Source: Neobacillus vireti
GTDB taxonomy: Bacteria; Bacillota; Bacilli; Bacillales; Cytobacillaceae
DNA length: 61,012 nucleotides
Direction of reading: 5' to 3'
NCBI RefSeq assembly: GCF_001026695.1
Contig: NZ_LDNB01000018.1
Location: 75,872 to 136,883 of the forward strand
This document shows, in pieces, positions 51,777-60,966 of this stretch. The notes below the pieces were generated by a model. The model was not told the DNA's origin and ran no database searches. It was given only the letters and a program-made list of their open reading frames with translations. Made by a program: the position numbers and the translations under genes. Positions within the stretch are counted from its first letter, which is position 1. Each line of letters begins with the position of its first letter.

Positions 51777-52856
51777 ATGAATGCAATTGTTGATATCTAC
51801 CTTGATAATAACTTAGGGGACAATATTATGGGGGAAACACTAATAAAATTCTTACACCAGAAAGGTGTGAAATGTTTTGTAACTGCAACTGACGATTATA
51901 CCTATTCTAATTTTATCAAGAAATTCCCGAGTGTTCAAATAGTTCCAGATATATCTACAGAAACTATAAAAAGGCATAAAATTGACTTTTATGTTAGAAT
52001 CGGGGGCTCAATCTTCCCTCATAATAATATGAAAGAAGGGATATTTAGATATATTAAGCTGTATCAATATTTATTACTAAAGAAAAGTGGAGTAAAAATA
52101 TTTATACTAGGCTGCAATGTTGGCCCATTTAAATCAAAAGTTGGAATTAAAGCAACAAAACAAATATTTAAAATTGCGGATTTAATTACTTGTCGAGATA
52201 AAGAGAGTTTTAATTATATACGAAAGTATAATATGAAAGCATCCTTTTTGTACCCAGATATAGTATTTTCCAGAGAAGATTTAGAAATACCACAAAATAA
52301 AGAGGATGTACTTGGTATGTCGACCTATACAGGTTATGTTGCAGCTTTGAAAAAATATAATCACTCATATTGTGAATTGATGATAGATATAGCCAATAGA
52401 TACCTAGAAGAAAAACCACATGGAAAAATTAAGTTATTCGCTTTTGATACTGGATATAATTCAGACTACCCTACAACTCACACAATATATAACGGGATAA
52501 GGGAAAAAGATAAAGTTCAAATAATTGGTTTTAACGGAGATATAATGTCATTTATGTCTGAATTTAATAGGTGTAACGTAATGATTGGCACAAGATTTCA
52601 TGCAATAATTTTAGCTGTACTTTGCAAAATACCAGTGTTACCTATCATATACTCTAATAAAACTGACAATTTACTTCGAGATCTTGAGTATGATGGCCCT
52701 AAAGTTCAAATGGCGGAATGTAAAAATATTGATCGAGAATATATTGTCAGTTCAATCTTGGAAAAGAATACTCTATTGTATAACTATCAAAGTGAGTTAC
52801 GGGAGAATTCACAAGGGCATTTAGTTGCTTTAGGAGATAAGTTGGAAACAATGTAA
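51777..52856 (+). CDS. Polysaccharide pyruvyltransferase family protein
   Basis: 359 aa. DNLGDNIMGETLIKFLHQKG at the N terminus, FILGCNVGPFKSK, DLITCRDKESFNYIRKY, and MIGTRFHAIILAVLCKIPVLPIIY near the C terminus are hallmarks of PF04230. It probably adds pyruvate ketal to an EPS sugar. It is distinct from the pyruvyltransferase-like gene of the teichoic acid region (19404), which has a coiled-coil tail. ATGAGGTG precedes the start by about 7 bases. Confidence 0.85.
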   Translation: MNAIVDIYLDNNLGDNIMGETLIKFLHQKGVKCFVTATDDYTYSNFIKKFPSVQIVPDISTETIKRHKIDFYVRIGGSIFPHNNMKEGIFRYIKLYQYLLLKKSGVKIFILGCNVGPFKSKVGIKATKQIFKIADLITCRDKESFNYIRKYNMKASFLYPDIVFSREDLEIPQNKEDVLGMSTYTGYVAALKKYNHSYCELMIDIANRYLEEKPHGKIKLFAFDTGYNSDYPTTHTIYNGIREKDKVQIIGFNGDIMSFMSEFNRCNVMIGTRFHAIILAVLCKIPVLPIIYSNKTDNLLRDLEYDGPKVQMAECKNIDREYIVSSILEKNTLLYNYQSELRENSQGHLVALGDKLETM

Positions 52857-52896
52857 TTTGAATAAGGTTGTCCACTAGGAAGGCGGTCAAAATATT

Positions 52897-53886
52897 ATGA
52901 AAAGTGATACAAAAGTAAGCATTTTAGTCTTAGCTTATAACCATGGAGAGTATATTAGCCAAACATTAGATAGCATACTAATGCAAGACACCGACTTTAA
53001 TTATGAGATTATTATTGGAGATGACTGCTCTACAGATAATACTAGACAGATTATATTGGATTATTATGGAAAATACCCACTAATTATTAAGCCTATATTT
53101 AGAAAAAATAATTTAGGGGGTCCAGGAAATTTTTATGATATCCTAATGAGATGTAAAGGTGACTATATTGCATTTTTAGAAGGAGACGATTTTTGGACTG
53201 ATAAACACAAGTTGAATAAACAGTTGGAATTTTTATTAAATAATAAAGAGTATGTGGCTACAGTTCATAAAAATATTATTGTTGATAAACAAGGGAAAAA
53301 AGTCGGAGAGTCTGATTCAAAGATTCCATCAAATAAAGAGGTTGGGAAGAAAGAGCTGTTACGATATTCAACAAAATTGGCACATCCCGGGACATTGTTT
53401 TATAAAAATATTTTTAAGGAAAAGAAAGATGATTATACAATAATTAGGGATTCAAATAAATATGGTATTCACTTTACAATGCTATCACTATTAATCAGCA
53501 AAGGTAAAATTTATATGATGTCTGATTATATGAGTGCGTGGAGGTGTATCATATCCTCAAATGCAAAAAATTATACTTCAATGGCTAAAAAAAACCCATT
53601 GGATTCAATTGACAATCAATACGTTATGTTGGCTAATTTAAGACAATATTTTGGTGATTACTACGACTATACAAGAATTAAATCAAAGCTATTCGCAAAT
53701 CTCCTTCTTGTTTTACTAAGTTCTCCAAAATACCCTAAGAGAGAATCTTTGAAAAAATTCACTGGTTATATGAGTATGAAAGAAATACCATATATTCCAG
53801 TATATTTTGTAAACTTAGCTACAAAAGTCCTTTATTACAAGTTTAAAGGATTATTTACTCATAATTTAACTCGTAGAGTGAGGTAA
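52897..53886 (+). CDS. Glycosyltransferase family 2
   Basis: 329 aa. GT-A domain: VSILVLAYNHGEYISQTLDS at 7-26, IIIGDDCSTDNTR, GDYIAFLEGDDFWTD with the metal-binding DD. It inverts the anomeric configuration when adding one sugar to the lipid-linked unit in the cytosol. AGGAAGG stands 10-15 bases before the ATG. The flippase starts 2 bases after its stop. Confidence 0.9.
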   Translation: MKSDTKVSILVLAYNHGEYISQTLDSILMQDTDFNYEIIIGDDCSTDNTRQIILDYYGKYPLIIKPIFRKNNLGGPGNFYDILMRCKGDYIAFLEGDDFWTDKHKLNKQLEFLLNNKEYVATVHKNIIVDKQGKKVGESDSKIPSNKEVGKKELLRYSTKLAHPGTLFYKNIFKEKKDDYTIIRDSNKYGIHFTMLSLLISKGKIYMMSDYMSAWRCIISSNAKNYTSMAKKNPLDSIDNQYVMLANLRQYFGDYYDYTRIKSKLFANLLLVLLSSPKYPKRESLKKFTGYMSMKEIPYIPVYFVNLATKVLYYKFKGLFTHNLTRRVR

Positions 53887-53888
53887 TT

Positions 53889-55337
53889 ATGGAAGATAAC
53901 AAACTTAAAAGTAAAGTTTTGATTTCCTTATTTTGGAAAATGATGGAAAGCGGAGGAGTGCAAGGGGTCCAATTTGTTGTTCAAATAGTATTAGCAAGAC
54001 TCCTTTTACCTGAAGATTATGGAAACATCGCACTTGTTTCTATCTTTATAGTACTAGGTAATGTTTTTGTGCAAAGAGGATTTAATACTGCCCTTATCCA
54101 AAAAAAGGATACAGATGAAGTGGACTTTTCCTCAGCTTTTTATTTAAGTCTTTTTACTGCAGGCTCGTTATATTTAGTTTTGTTTTTTATATCACCATTA
54201 ATTGCAGACTTTTTCCAAGCTTCTAACCTTGTTGAAATACTTAGGGTGTTGGCAGTTATGTTGTTTTTTGGGGCAGTTAATTCAATACAGGGAGCTTATA
54301 TAGCAAAGAAAATGCTCTTCAGAAAACTTTTTTTTAGTAGCGTGGGGGCAATTCTTGTTTCTGGTACCTTGGGTATAGTAACTGCATACAGTGGATGGGG
54401 CGTCTGGGCACTTGTTATACAACAATTAGCAAATCAAATATTAACGACTATCATATTATGGTTTACAGTCAAATGGAGACCAAAACTTCTATTTTCAAAA
54501 AAAAGAGTAAAAAGCCTTTTTTCATATGGATGGAAACTGTTAGTTGCTTCCTTAATAGATGTTCTTGAAAAGGATGTACGAAGTTTAATAATAGGTAAAT
54601 TTTACAGCCCTGCAATGTTGGGCGTTTATAATAGAGGAGAGCAATTTCCTAAACTCATTGTTAATAATATTAATGGTCCTATTCAGTCAGTAATGTTACC
54701 TGCCCTATCATCTCAGCAACACAACAAAGTTAAAGTTAAAAACATGGTTAGACGGTCAATTACAACTTGCTCTTTTATTGTATTCCCCAGTATGGTGGGG
54801 TTAGCTGTTATTGCAGAACCTTTAACTAAAATCTTGCTGACAGAAAAATGGTTACCATCGGTTCCATTTTTGGTTATTTTTTCCGCCTCATATGCTTTAT
54901 GGCCAATTCATACAGCAAATTTACAAGCTATAAATGCATTAGGTCGTAGCGATATTTTTTTAAAACTTGAAATTGCTAAAAAAATCATTGGTCTTATAGT
55001 ATTATTAGCAAGCCTACCTTTTGGAGTGTATGCTATAGCGTTAGGATCACTGCTCAGTGGAATCATCTCTACCTTTGTTAATGCATATCCTAATAATAAA
55101 TTGTTAGACTACAATTATAAAGAGCAATGGAAAGATATTATGCCATCTTTACTCTTATCATTAGCTGTGGGAGGAGCAATCTATAATATTAGAATATTTA
55201 GTATGGGGGATTTACTAACAATTATCCTGCAGATATTTTCAGAAGGGATCTTGTACTTAGGATTGGCAAAATTATTTAAGATGGAAAGTTATAAGTACAT
55301 TGTATCTACAGGTAAAGAATTTTTAAAAAATAGGTAA
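53889..55337 (+). CDS. Polysaccharide flippase (Wzx/MATE-like)
   Basis: 482 aa with about 12 membrane segments. LISLFWKMMESGGVQGVQFVVQ and LARLLLPEDYGNIALVSIFI at the start and GVYNRGEQFPKLIVNNI in the middle are typical of the WzxC branch of the polysaccharide transporter family (MOP superfamily). It would flip the finished repeat unit across the membrane for the Wzy polymerase. It is translationally coupled to the GT2 gene. Confidence 0.9.
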   Translation: MEDNKLKSKVLISLFWKMMESGGVQGVQFVVQIVLARLLLPEDYGNIALVSIFIVLGNVFVQRGFNTALIQKKDTDEVDFSSAFYLSLFTAGSLYLVLFFISPLIADFFQASNLVEILRVLAVMLFFGAVNSIQGAYIAKKMLFRKLFFSSVGAILVSGTLGIVTAYSGWGVWALVIQQLANQILTTIILWFTVKWRPKLLFSKKRVKSLFSYGWKLLVASLIDVLEKDVRSLIIGKFYSPAMLGVYNRGEQFPKLIVNNINGPIQSVMLPALSSQQHNKVKVKNMVRRSITTCSFIVFPSMVGLAVIAEPLTKILLTEKWLPSVPFLVIFSASYALWPIHTANLQAINALGRSDIFLKLEIAKKIIGLIVLLASLPFGVYAIALGSLLSGIISTFVNAYPNNKLLDYNYKEQWKDIMPSLLLSLAVGGAIYNIRIFSMGDLLTIILQIFSEGILYLGLAKLFKMESYKYIVSTGKEFLKNR

Positions 55338-55352
55338 AAAGGGGGGACTCTT

Positions 55353-55925
55353 GTGGAAAGTTTTTATTCTACCGATGAACTTAGAAAACTGAAATTTGCA
55401 AGTGTTGGTAATAACGTTTTAATAAGCCGTAAATCTAGTATTTATAATCCTGAGAAAATTAATATTGGAAGTAATGTAAGAATAGATGATTTTTGTATAT
55501 TGAGTGGAGTAATTATAATTGGAAGTTATGTTCATATTGCTGCCTACTCAGCATTGTATGGTGGTGAAAAAGGAATCACTATACAAAACTTTGCCAACAT
55601 ATCATCTAAGATAACAATTTACTCAATTAGTGATGATTATTCAGGAAAATCAATGACAAATCCAATGATACCCGATAAGTATAAAAATATTCAAAGTGAA
55701 GAAGTTGTAATAGAAAGACATGTTATTCTTGGATCAGGAAGCGTAGTGTTACCCGGTGTAAAATTAAGAGAAGGTAGTGCGTTTGGTGCTATGACATTGA
55801 TTAATCGAAGTTCGGAACCATGGAGTATAAATGCTGGGATACCCTTTAAAAAAATAAATGAAAGAAGCAAATTATTATTAGATTTAGAAAGGGAATTCAA
55901 TAAGGAGTCTGAGAACCATGAATAA
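55353..55925 (+). CDS. Hexapeptide-repeat acyltransferase
   Basis: 190 aa. GTG start behind GGGGGG. Left-handed beta-helix repeats are seen (VGNNVLISRKSSIYN, IGSNVRIDDFCILSG, GSYVHIAAYSALYGG, then GSGSVVLPGVKLREGSAFGA). It resembles sugar O- or N-acetyltransferases of the galactoside/maltose acetyltransferase group. The downstream neighbour is a sugar aminotransferase overlapping by 8 bases, so N-acetylation of an amino-dideoxy sugar is a reasonable guess. Confidence 0.85.
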   Translation: MESFYSTDELRKLKFASVGNNVLISRKSSIYNPEKINIGSNVRIDDFCILSGVIIIGSYVHIAAYSALYGGEKGITIQNFANISSKITIYSISDDYSGKSMTNPMIPDKYKNIQSEEVVIERHVILGSGSVVLPGVKLREGSAFGAMTLINRSSEPWSINAGIPFKKINERSKLLLDLEREFNKESENHE

Positions 55926-57012
55926 ACAAATCCAAGTTACACGTTCATCAATGCCTCCCTTAGAAGAATATATAGAAGAGATAAAAAGTATATGGGATAG
56001 TTATTGGCTAACAAATATGGGGACAAAGCATAAACAATTGGAAGTTAAGTTATCTGAGTATTTAAATGTTCCCTACATTAGCTTATTTGCTAATGGACAT
56101 CTAGCTCTAGAGAATGCAATTGCTGCGTTTAATTTGGAAGGGGAAGTAATAACAACCCCATTTACATTTGCTTCAACAACCCATGCTATTGTTAGAAATG
56201 GACTAAAACCTGTATTTTGTGATATTAATCCAGAAGATTACACAATAGATGTGGACATAATTGAGTCCCTAATTACTGAGAATACGTGTGCAATTATTCC
56301 AGTGCATGTATTTGGTAATGTCTGTAAAGTTAGAGAAATTGAGTTGATTGCTGAAAAGTATAAACTTAAAGTAATATATGATGCTGCCCATAGCTTTGGA
56401 GTTTCCTACGAGGGTGTTGGTATTGGTAATTACGGTGATGCTTCGATGTTCAGCTTTCATGCTACTAAGGTTTTTAATACCATTGAAGGTGGTGCAGTAA
56501 CCTTTAAGGATTCCTTCCTAAAAAATAAGCTGGATTATATAAAGAACTTTGGTATAACAGGACCAGAAACTGTGAAATATGTAGGTGGAAATGCCAAAAT
56601 GAATGAATTTCAAGCTTCGATGGGATTATGTAACCTTCGTCATATTGATGAGGAGATTAATAAAAGAAAGTTAATTGTAGAAAGATATACCTCCAATCTA
56701 CAAGGTGTTAAGGGAATAAAATTGGTAAGACCTCAGGATGGAGTAAATAGCAATTATTCTTATTTTCCGGTTGTTTTTGATGGATATGAAAAAACCAGAG
56801 ATCAAGTTCATAAAGAACTTAAAGAGCATGATATCATTTCTCGCAAATATTTCTATCCGTTAACAAATAGCTTTGATTGCTATGTCGATAAGTTTAATCA
56901 AGGTGATACTCCTGTTGCGCGGTATATCGGTGATAGAGTTTTGACATTACCTCTCTATGCTGATTTGGATTTAGTTGATGTTGATAGAATATGTGAAATT
57001 ATTGAAGGATAG
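55918..57012 (+). CDS. DegT/DnrJ/EryC1/StrS sugar aminotransferase
   Basis: 364 aa. PLP-dependent fold type I: LFANGHLALENAIAAF, TTPFTFASTTHAIVRNG, IIPVHVFGN, IYDAAHSFGV, and SFHATKVFNTIEGG with the Schiff-base Lys. It would aminate a keto-deoxy sugar nucleotide, probably the dTDP-4-keto-6-deoxyglucose made by the next two gene products. The start overlaps the acyltransferase gene by 8 bases. Confidence 0.92.
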   Translation: MNKQIQVTRSSMPPLEEYIEEIKSIWDSYWLTNMGTKHKQLEVKLSEYLNVPYISLFANGHLALENAIAAFNLEGEVITTPFTFASTTHAIVRNGLKPVFCDINPEDYTIDVDIIESLITENTCAIIPVHVFGNVCKVREIELIAEKYKLKVIYDAAHSFGVSYEGVGIGNYGDASMFSFHATKVFNTIEGGAVTFKDSFLKNKLDYIKNFGITGPETVKYVGGNAKMNEFQASMGLCNLRHIDEEINKRKLIVERYTSNLQGVKGIKLVRPQDGVNSNYSYFPVVFDGYEKTRDQVHKELKEHDIISRKYFYPLTNSFDCYVDKFNQGDTPVARYIGDRVLTLPLYADLDLVDVDRICEIIEG

Positions 57013-57023
57013 AGGTGTATGAA

Positions 57024-57890
57024 ATGAAAGGAATAATTTTAGCAGGTGGAAAGGGTACACGTCTCTATCCTATGACTCATGCTGTTTCTAAGCAATTATT
57101 ACCAATTTATGATAAACCAATGATATATTATCCACTTTCAGTTTTAATGGTGGCAGGGATACGTGAAATACTAATAATTTCAACTCCAGAAGATACCCCA
57201 TTATATGAAAAACTTTTAGGGAACGGATCAAGGTTAGGTATAGAAATAAGTTATATTATTCAAAGTTCTCCAAGAGGACTTGCAGATGCCTTTATTCTTG
57301 GCGAGGATTTTATTGCTAATGATAATGTTTGTTTGATTTTAGGAGATAATATTTTTTATGGCCAAGATTTCGTTCGGCAACTTAGAGTAGCTAGTGAACT
57401 AAGGGATGGGGCAATTATTTTTGGATATCCTGTTCGGGATGCAAGATCATTTGGTGTGGTTGAATTTAATGAAAATAACAAAGTGGTTTCTATAGAAGAA
57501 AAACCAGAACATCCAAAATCTAATTACGCTGTTCCAGGTCTTTATTTCTATGATAATCGTGTAGTACAAATCGCTAAGACGATAAAACCTTCACCCCGTG
57601 GTGAGATTGAGATAACTGCAGTAAATAATTCCTATTTAGAAGAAGGGAATTTAAATGTTATACTACTTGGTCGGGGTATGGCATGGCTTGATACAGGTAC
57701 TCCTGAAGGAATGCTCAAAGCTGCAGAATATGTTGAAACAGTTCAATCAAGACAAGGCTTTTACATAGCTTGTTTAGAAGAAATTGCATGGAGAAAAGGT
57801 TTTATTAATAGCGAACAGTTTAAATCAGTTGGGGAAAGTTTAAACATGACAGATTATGGGCGATACATCTTATCCTTATTAGAAGAATAA
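57024..57890 (+). CDS. rfbA: Glucose-1-phosphate thymidylyltransferase
   Basis: 288 aa. ATG 57024 follows GAGGTG by 6 bases. MKGIILAGGKGTRLYPMT, SKQLLPIYDKPMIYYPLS, LGDNIFYG, EEKPEHPKSNYAVPGLYFYD and WLDTGTPEGML define RmlA/RfbA. It makes dTDP-glucose from glucose 1-phosphate and dTTP. It is followed by rfbB; rfbC and rfbD for rhamnose are absent from the window. Confidence 0.94.
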   Translation: MKGIILAGGKGTRLYPMTHAVSKQLLPIYDKPMIYYPLSVLMVAGIREILIISTPEDTPLYEKLLGNGSRLGIEISYIIQSSPRGLADAFILGEDFIANDNVCLILGDNIFYGQDFVRQLRVASELRDGAIIFGYPVRDARSFGVVEFNENNKVVSIEEKPEHPKSNYAVPGLYFYDNRVVQIAKTIKPSPRGEIEITAVNNSYLEEGNLNVILLGRGMAWLDTGTPEGMLKAAEYVETVQSRQGFYIACLEEIAWRKGFINSEQFKSVGESLNMTDYGRYILSLLEE

Positions 57891-57918
57891 AATCAAATCT
57901 AACTGCGAGGTAATAAAT

Positions 57919-58974
57919 TTGAAAACAATTCTTATCACAGGTGGTGCCGGCTTCATCGGAAGTAACTTTGTTAAACTGATGGTTGATAGACACCCTGACT
58001 ATAAAGTTATTAATGTAGATTCACTGACTTATGCTGGAAATTTTGAGAACTTGAAGGACATAAATGATAATGATAACTATATATTTATAAAAGCAGATAT
58101 TAGAGACCGAGAAAATATAGATAGAATATTTAAAACTTATAAGGTCAATTCAGTTGTGAACTTTGCTGCTCAGACTCACGTTGACAGAAGTATTGAAGAT
58201 CCTGAATTGTTTTTATTAACAAATGTAATTGGTACACAAGTTTTACTTGATGTGGCAAAAAAACATTGGAAAATAAACCCTGATGATAAATATTGTAGAG
58301 AATACATACCTGGTGTTAAGTTTTTACAGGTATCAACGGATGAAGTGTATGGTACATTAGGTCAAACTGGAAAATTTACTGAAACAATGCCATTGGAGCC
58401 TAACAGCCCTTATTCAGCCTCCAAGGCTGGAGCTGATATGATTGTAAGAGCTTATTATGAGACCTTTGGGATGCCGGTTAATATAACTAGATGCAGTAAT
58501 AATTATGGGCCATATCAGTTTCCAGAAAAGCTAATTCCTCTTATAATCAATAACTGTCTTAAAGAAAAAGAACTTCCCGTTTATGGAGATGGATTGCAGG
58601 TGCGCGATTGGCTCCATGTATCCGACCATTGTTCAGCTATCTCAGTAGTACTAAACAAAGGAAAAGATGGAGAAGTCTATAATATCGGTGGAAACAATGA
58701 AAAGACAAATCTTGAAATTGTAAGGCTTATTATTAAAACTCTTGGGAAATCAGAAGAACTAATCAAATATGTAAAAGATCGACCAGGACACGACAGACGG
58801 TATGCAATTGACAATACAAAAATTACAACCCAGTTAAAGTGGGAGCCTAAATATACCTTCGAGGAAGGTATAAAAGAAATTATTGAATGGTATTTAAATA
58901 ATACAGAGTGGATTAAAAACGTATCCTCTGGTAATTATGCAAATTATTATGAAAGGATGTATAAAAACTTATAG
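57919..58974 (+). CDS. rfbB: dTDP-glucose 4,6-dehydratase
   Basis: 351 aa. TTG start after GAGGTAA. Extended SDR motifs: TGGAGFIGSNFV (NAD loop), FAAQTHVDRSIEDP, STDEVYG (catalytic Thr-Asp-Glu), YSASKAG (Tyr-x3-Lys), RCSNNYGPYQFPEKLIP. It makes dTDP-4-keto-6-deoxyglucose. With the aminotransferase and acyltransferase upstream it suggests a dTDP-acetamido-dideoxyhexose rather than rhamnose. Confidence 0.95.
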   Translation: MKTILITGGAGFIGSNFVKLMVDRHPDYKVINVDSLTYAGNFENLKDINDNDNYIFIKADIRDRENIDRIFKTYKVNSVVNFAAQTHVDRSIEDPELFLLTNVIGTQVLLDVAKKHWKINPDDKYCREYIPGVKFLQVSTDEVYGTLGQTGKFTETMPLEPNSPYSASKAGADMIVRAYYETFGMPVNITRCSNNYGPYQFPEKLIPLIINNCLKEKELPVYGDGLQVRDWLHVSDHCSAISVVLNKGKDGEVYNIGGNNEKTNLEIVRLIIKTLGKSEELIKYVKDRPGHDRRYAIDNTKITTQLKWEPKYTFEEGIKEIIEWYLNNTEWIKNVSSGNYANYYERMYKNL

Positions 58975-59015
58975 TTAAGTAGCTTGTATAAATCAATGCA
59001 TTGAGGAGGTAATAA

Positions 59016-60395
59016 ATGAAAGTAATTATCTTAGCAGGTGGTAGCGGAACAAGACTTTGGCCATTAAGTCGTAATCGTTACCCAAAACAATTTATTAAAT
59101 TACAAGGCAAAAAGGAGTCATTATTTCAAGAAACTTTTAAGAGGAGTTTATTACTAGCAAATGCTGATGATATTTTTGTGGTAACAAATGAAAAATATAA
59201 ATTCCTTGTAATGGGGTCAGTTGAAGAACTTGGTTATAAGTATAATGAAAATAATATACTAATAGAACCGAATGCAATGAATACACTACCAGCAATTTGT
59301 GCAGGAGTTCATGTAATTAAGAGCATAAGTAGTGATACCGTTGTTGTCTTTCCATCGGATCATATGATAGCCAAAAACAATGATTTTGCAGAATTAATAA
59401 ATGCCTCAGAGGTGTTAACAAGAGATTCTCTGATTACTTTCGGTATTAAACCAAGTGGACCAAATACAGGCTTTGGGTATATTTCTCCAGGCAGTGGAAA
59501 AGAAAACGGTTATGTAGTTAAGGCTTTTAAAGAGAAACCTTCTTACGAAAAAGCAGTTGAGTACATAGAAAGTGGTTATTATTGGAATGCGGGTATATTT
59601 ATGTTTAATACAGATTTATTTACAAAAGAGGTAAAAAAATATGCCCCAGACATTTATAATGCATTTGAGTCAAGTAATAATTTGAATGAAGCATTTTCAA
59701 AAATAGAAATGGGAATATCCATCGACTATGGCATTATGGAAAAAAGTTCAAAAGTTGCAGTTGTCCCTGCTGACATTGGTTGGAATGATTTAGGTAGTTT
59801 CGATTCTTTTTATGATATTTCTGAAAAAGACGAAGCAGGTAATATTACAAGTAAAGGAAATATTATTATTGATTCAACAAATAATATGATTCATTCTGAA
59901 CCAGAAAAAATAGTTGTTGCTATTGGTGTTGAAGATTTAATTATTATCGATAACCGTGATGCACTACTTATTTGTAAAAAGGACCAATCTCAAAAGGTAA
60001 AAGATGTGGTAGAGACATTAAAAAATAGAAATGACTTGAGAATTGAATACCATGTTCAAGATTATCGACCTTGGGGTTACTATAAAGTGCTTGAGGAGGA
60101 GAAAGATTCGTTTAAAATTAAACGTATTACAGTAAATCCAGGGAAAATATTAAGTTATCAGCTCCATTACCATAGAAGTGAGCATTGGATTGTAGTTAGA
60201 GGAATGGCAAAAGTTACAATTGACGATGAAGTAAAATTTGTCCGTCCAGGTGAGAGTATTTATATGAAGGCAGGTCAAAAACACCGGCTTGAAAATCCTG
60301 GAAAAATTCCACTTGAAATTGTTGAAGTACAACTTGGAGATTATTTAGAGGAAGATGATATTGTTAGGTTTGATGACAAATATGGTAGAAAATAA
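59016..60395 (+). CDS. manC: Mannose-1-phosphate guanylyltransferase/mannose-6-phosphate isomerase
   Basis: 459 aa, the bifunctional type II PMI length. The N-terminal part has ILAGGSGTRLWPLSRNRYPKQF and the pyrophosphorylase motifs (VFPSDHMI, FKEKPS, YYWNAGIFMF); the C-terminal cupin (about 350-459) has GKILSYQLHYHRSEHWIVV and QKHRLENPG. It yields GDP-mannose. GGAGG is 7 bases before the ATG. It is the last intact gene of the EPS cluster; mobile-element debris follows. Confidence 0.94.
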   Translation: MKVIILAGGSGTRLWPLSRNRYPKQFIKLQGKKESLFQETFKRSLLLANADDIFVVTNEKYKFLVMGSVEELGYKYNENNILIEPNAMNTLPAICAGVHVIKSISSDTVVVFPSDHMIAKNNDFAELINASEVLTRDSLITFGIKPSGPNTGFGYISPGSGKENGYVVKAFKEKPSYEKAVEYIESGYYWNAGIFMFNTDLFTKEVKKYAPDIYNAFESSNNLNEAFSKIEMGISIDYGIMEKSSKVAVVPADIGWNDLGSFDSFYDISEKDEAGNITSKGNIIIDSTNNMIHSEPEKIVVAIGVEDLIIIDNRDALLICKKDQSQKVKDVVETLKNRNDLRIEYHVQDYRPWGYYKVLEEEKDSFKIKRITVNPGKILSYQLHYHRSEHWIVVRGMAKVTIDDEVKFVRPGESIYMKAGQKHRLENPGKIPLEIVEVQLGDYLEEDDIVRFDDKYGRK

Positions 60396-60399
60396 AACG

Positions 60400-60440
60400 A
60401 AATGGAAATTTATGATAAACATCATCTATTTCATTTCTGG
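60400..60440 (+). terminator. Possible hairpin after manC
   Basis: GAAATG...TATGAT / ATCAT...CATTTC makes an interrupted stem just after the stop; the T run is weak. Confidence 0.35.
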
Positions 60441-60539
60441 CCAGTGAAGGCAGACCCCACCCAGCTAAAGTTTATAGCGGTAAAGTGTAAAGTGTAAAAG
60501 GTAAACAGGGTAATAATAATCGGCAAATCGAGTAGGAGG

Positions 60540-60605
60540 GAGTAAATAATTCCCGACCTCTCACACCACCGTACATACGGTTTCGTATACGGCGGTTCAA
60601 TAACT
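60540..60605 (-). mobile_element. Group II intron-like fragment
   Basis: On the minus strand the sequence GAACCGCCGTATACG...CGTATGTACGGTGGTGTGAGAGGTCGGG matches the conserved block that I recall from RNA domains of bacterial group II introns. No reverse transcriptase frame is present, so only a scrap remains. Confidence 0.5.
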
Positions 60606-60775
60606 TAAGTATCTACGCTCAAATAATTGGTTAAGGTCTTTAAGATCCCATTTAATGAGCGTTTTTATTTTAATTGCATTATGAAGTGTTTCACATCCAG
60701 AAATTCTCCAATAACCGTAAGCGACAAATAGGCCCCACCTATAATTTTAGAGGGGTCCTGGGTTATTATTTAGGT

Positions 60776-60966
60776 AACTTTTTTAAAGAGATACAAGACA
60801 CTGGTAAAGTTGTTGACCAAGGAAGTACCTGGTCTAAGGCATTCATATCTGTTAAATTCATATTGGGAAGCTGCTCAAATAGATGGCGAAGATAGTAATA
60901 GGGATCTAATCCATTTGCAATCGCTGTCTCCACAAAAATTCCGGGTGCCTGTGCGTTGCGCCCCAA
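60776..60966 (-). pseudogene. IS66-family transposase C-terminal fragment
   Basis: The minus-strand frame reads FVETAIANGLDPYYYLRHLF, EQLPNM, and ALDQVLPWSTTLP, the highly typical C-terminal end of IS66 transposases (ETAKANGL.PY.YL..L...LP, then DALLPW). The upstream part (GRNAQAPGI) already departs from the family, so the transposase is cut about 60 residues from its end, perhaps at a recombination junction. The rest lies outside or is lost. Confidence 0.75.

Noticed and set aside
60674..60895. 73-aa plus-strand open frame near the window end
   Set aside because: It is the antisense of the IS66 transposase tail, which is the meaningful strand.
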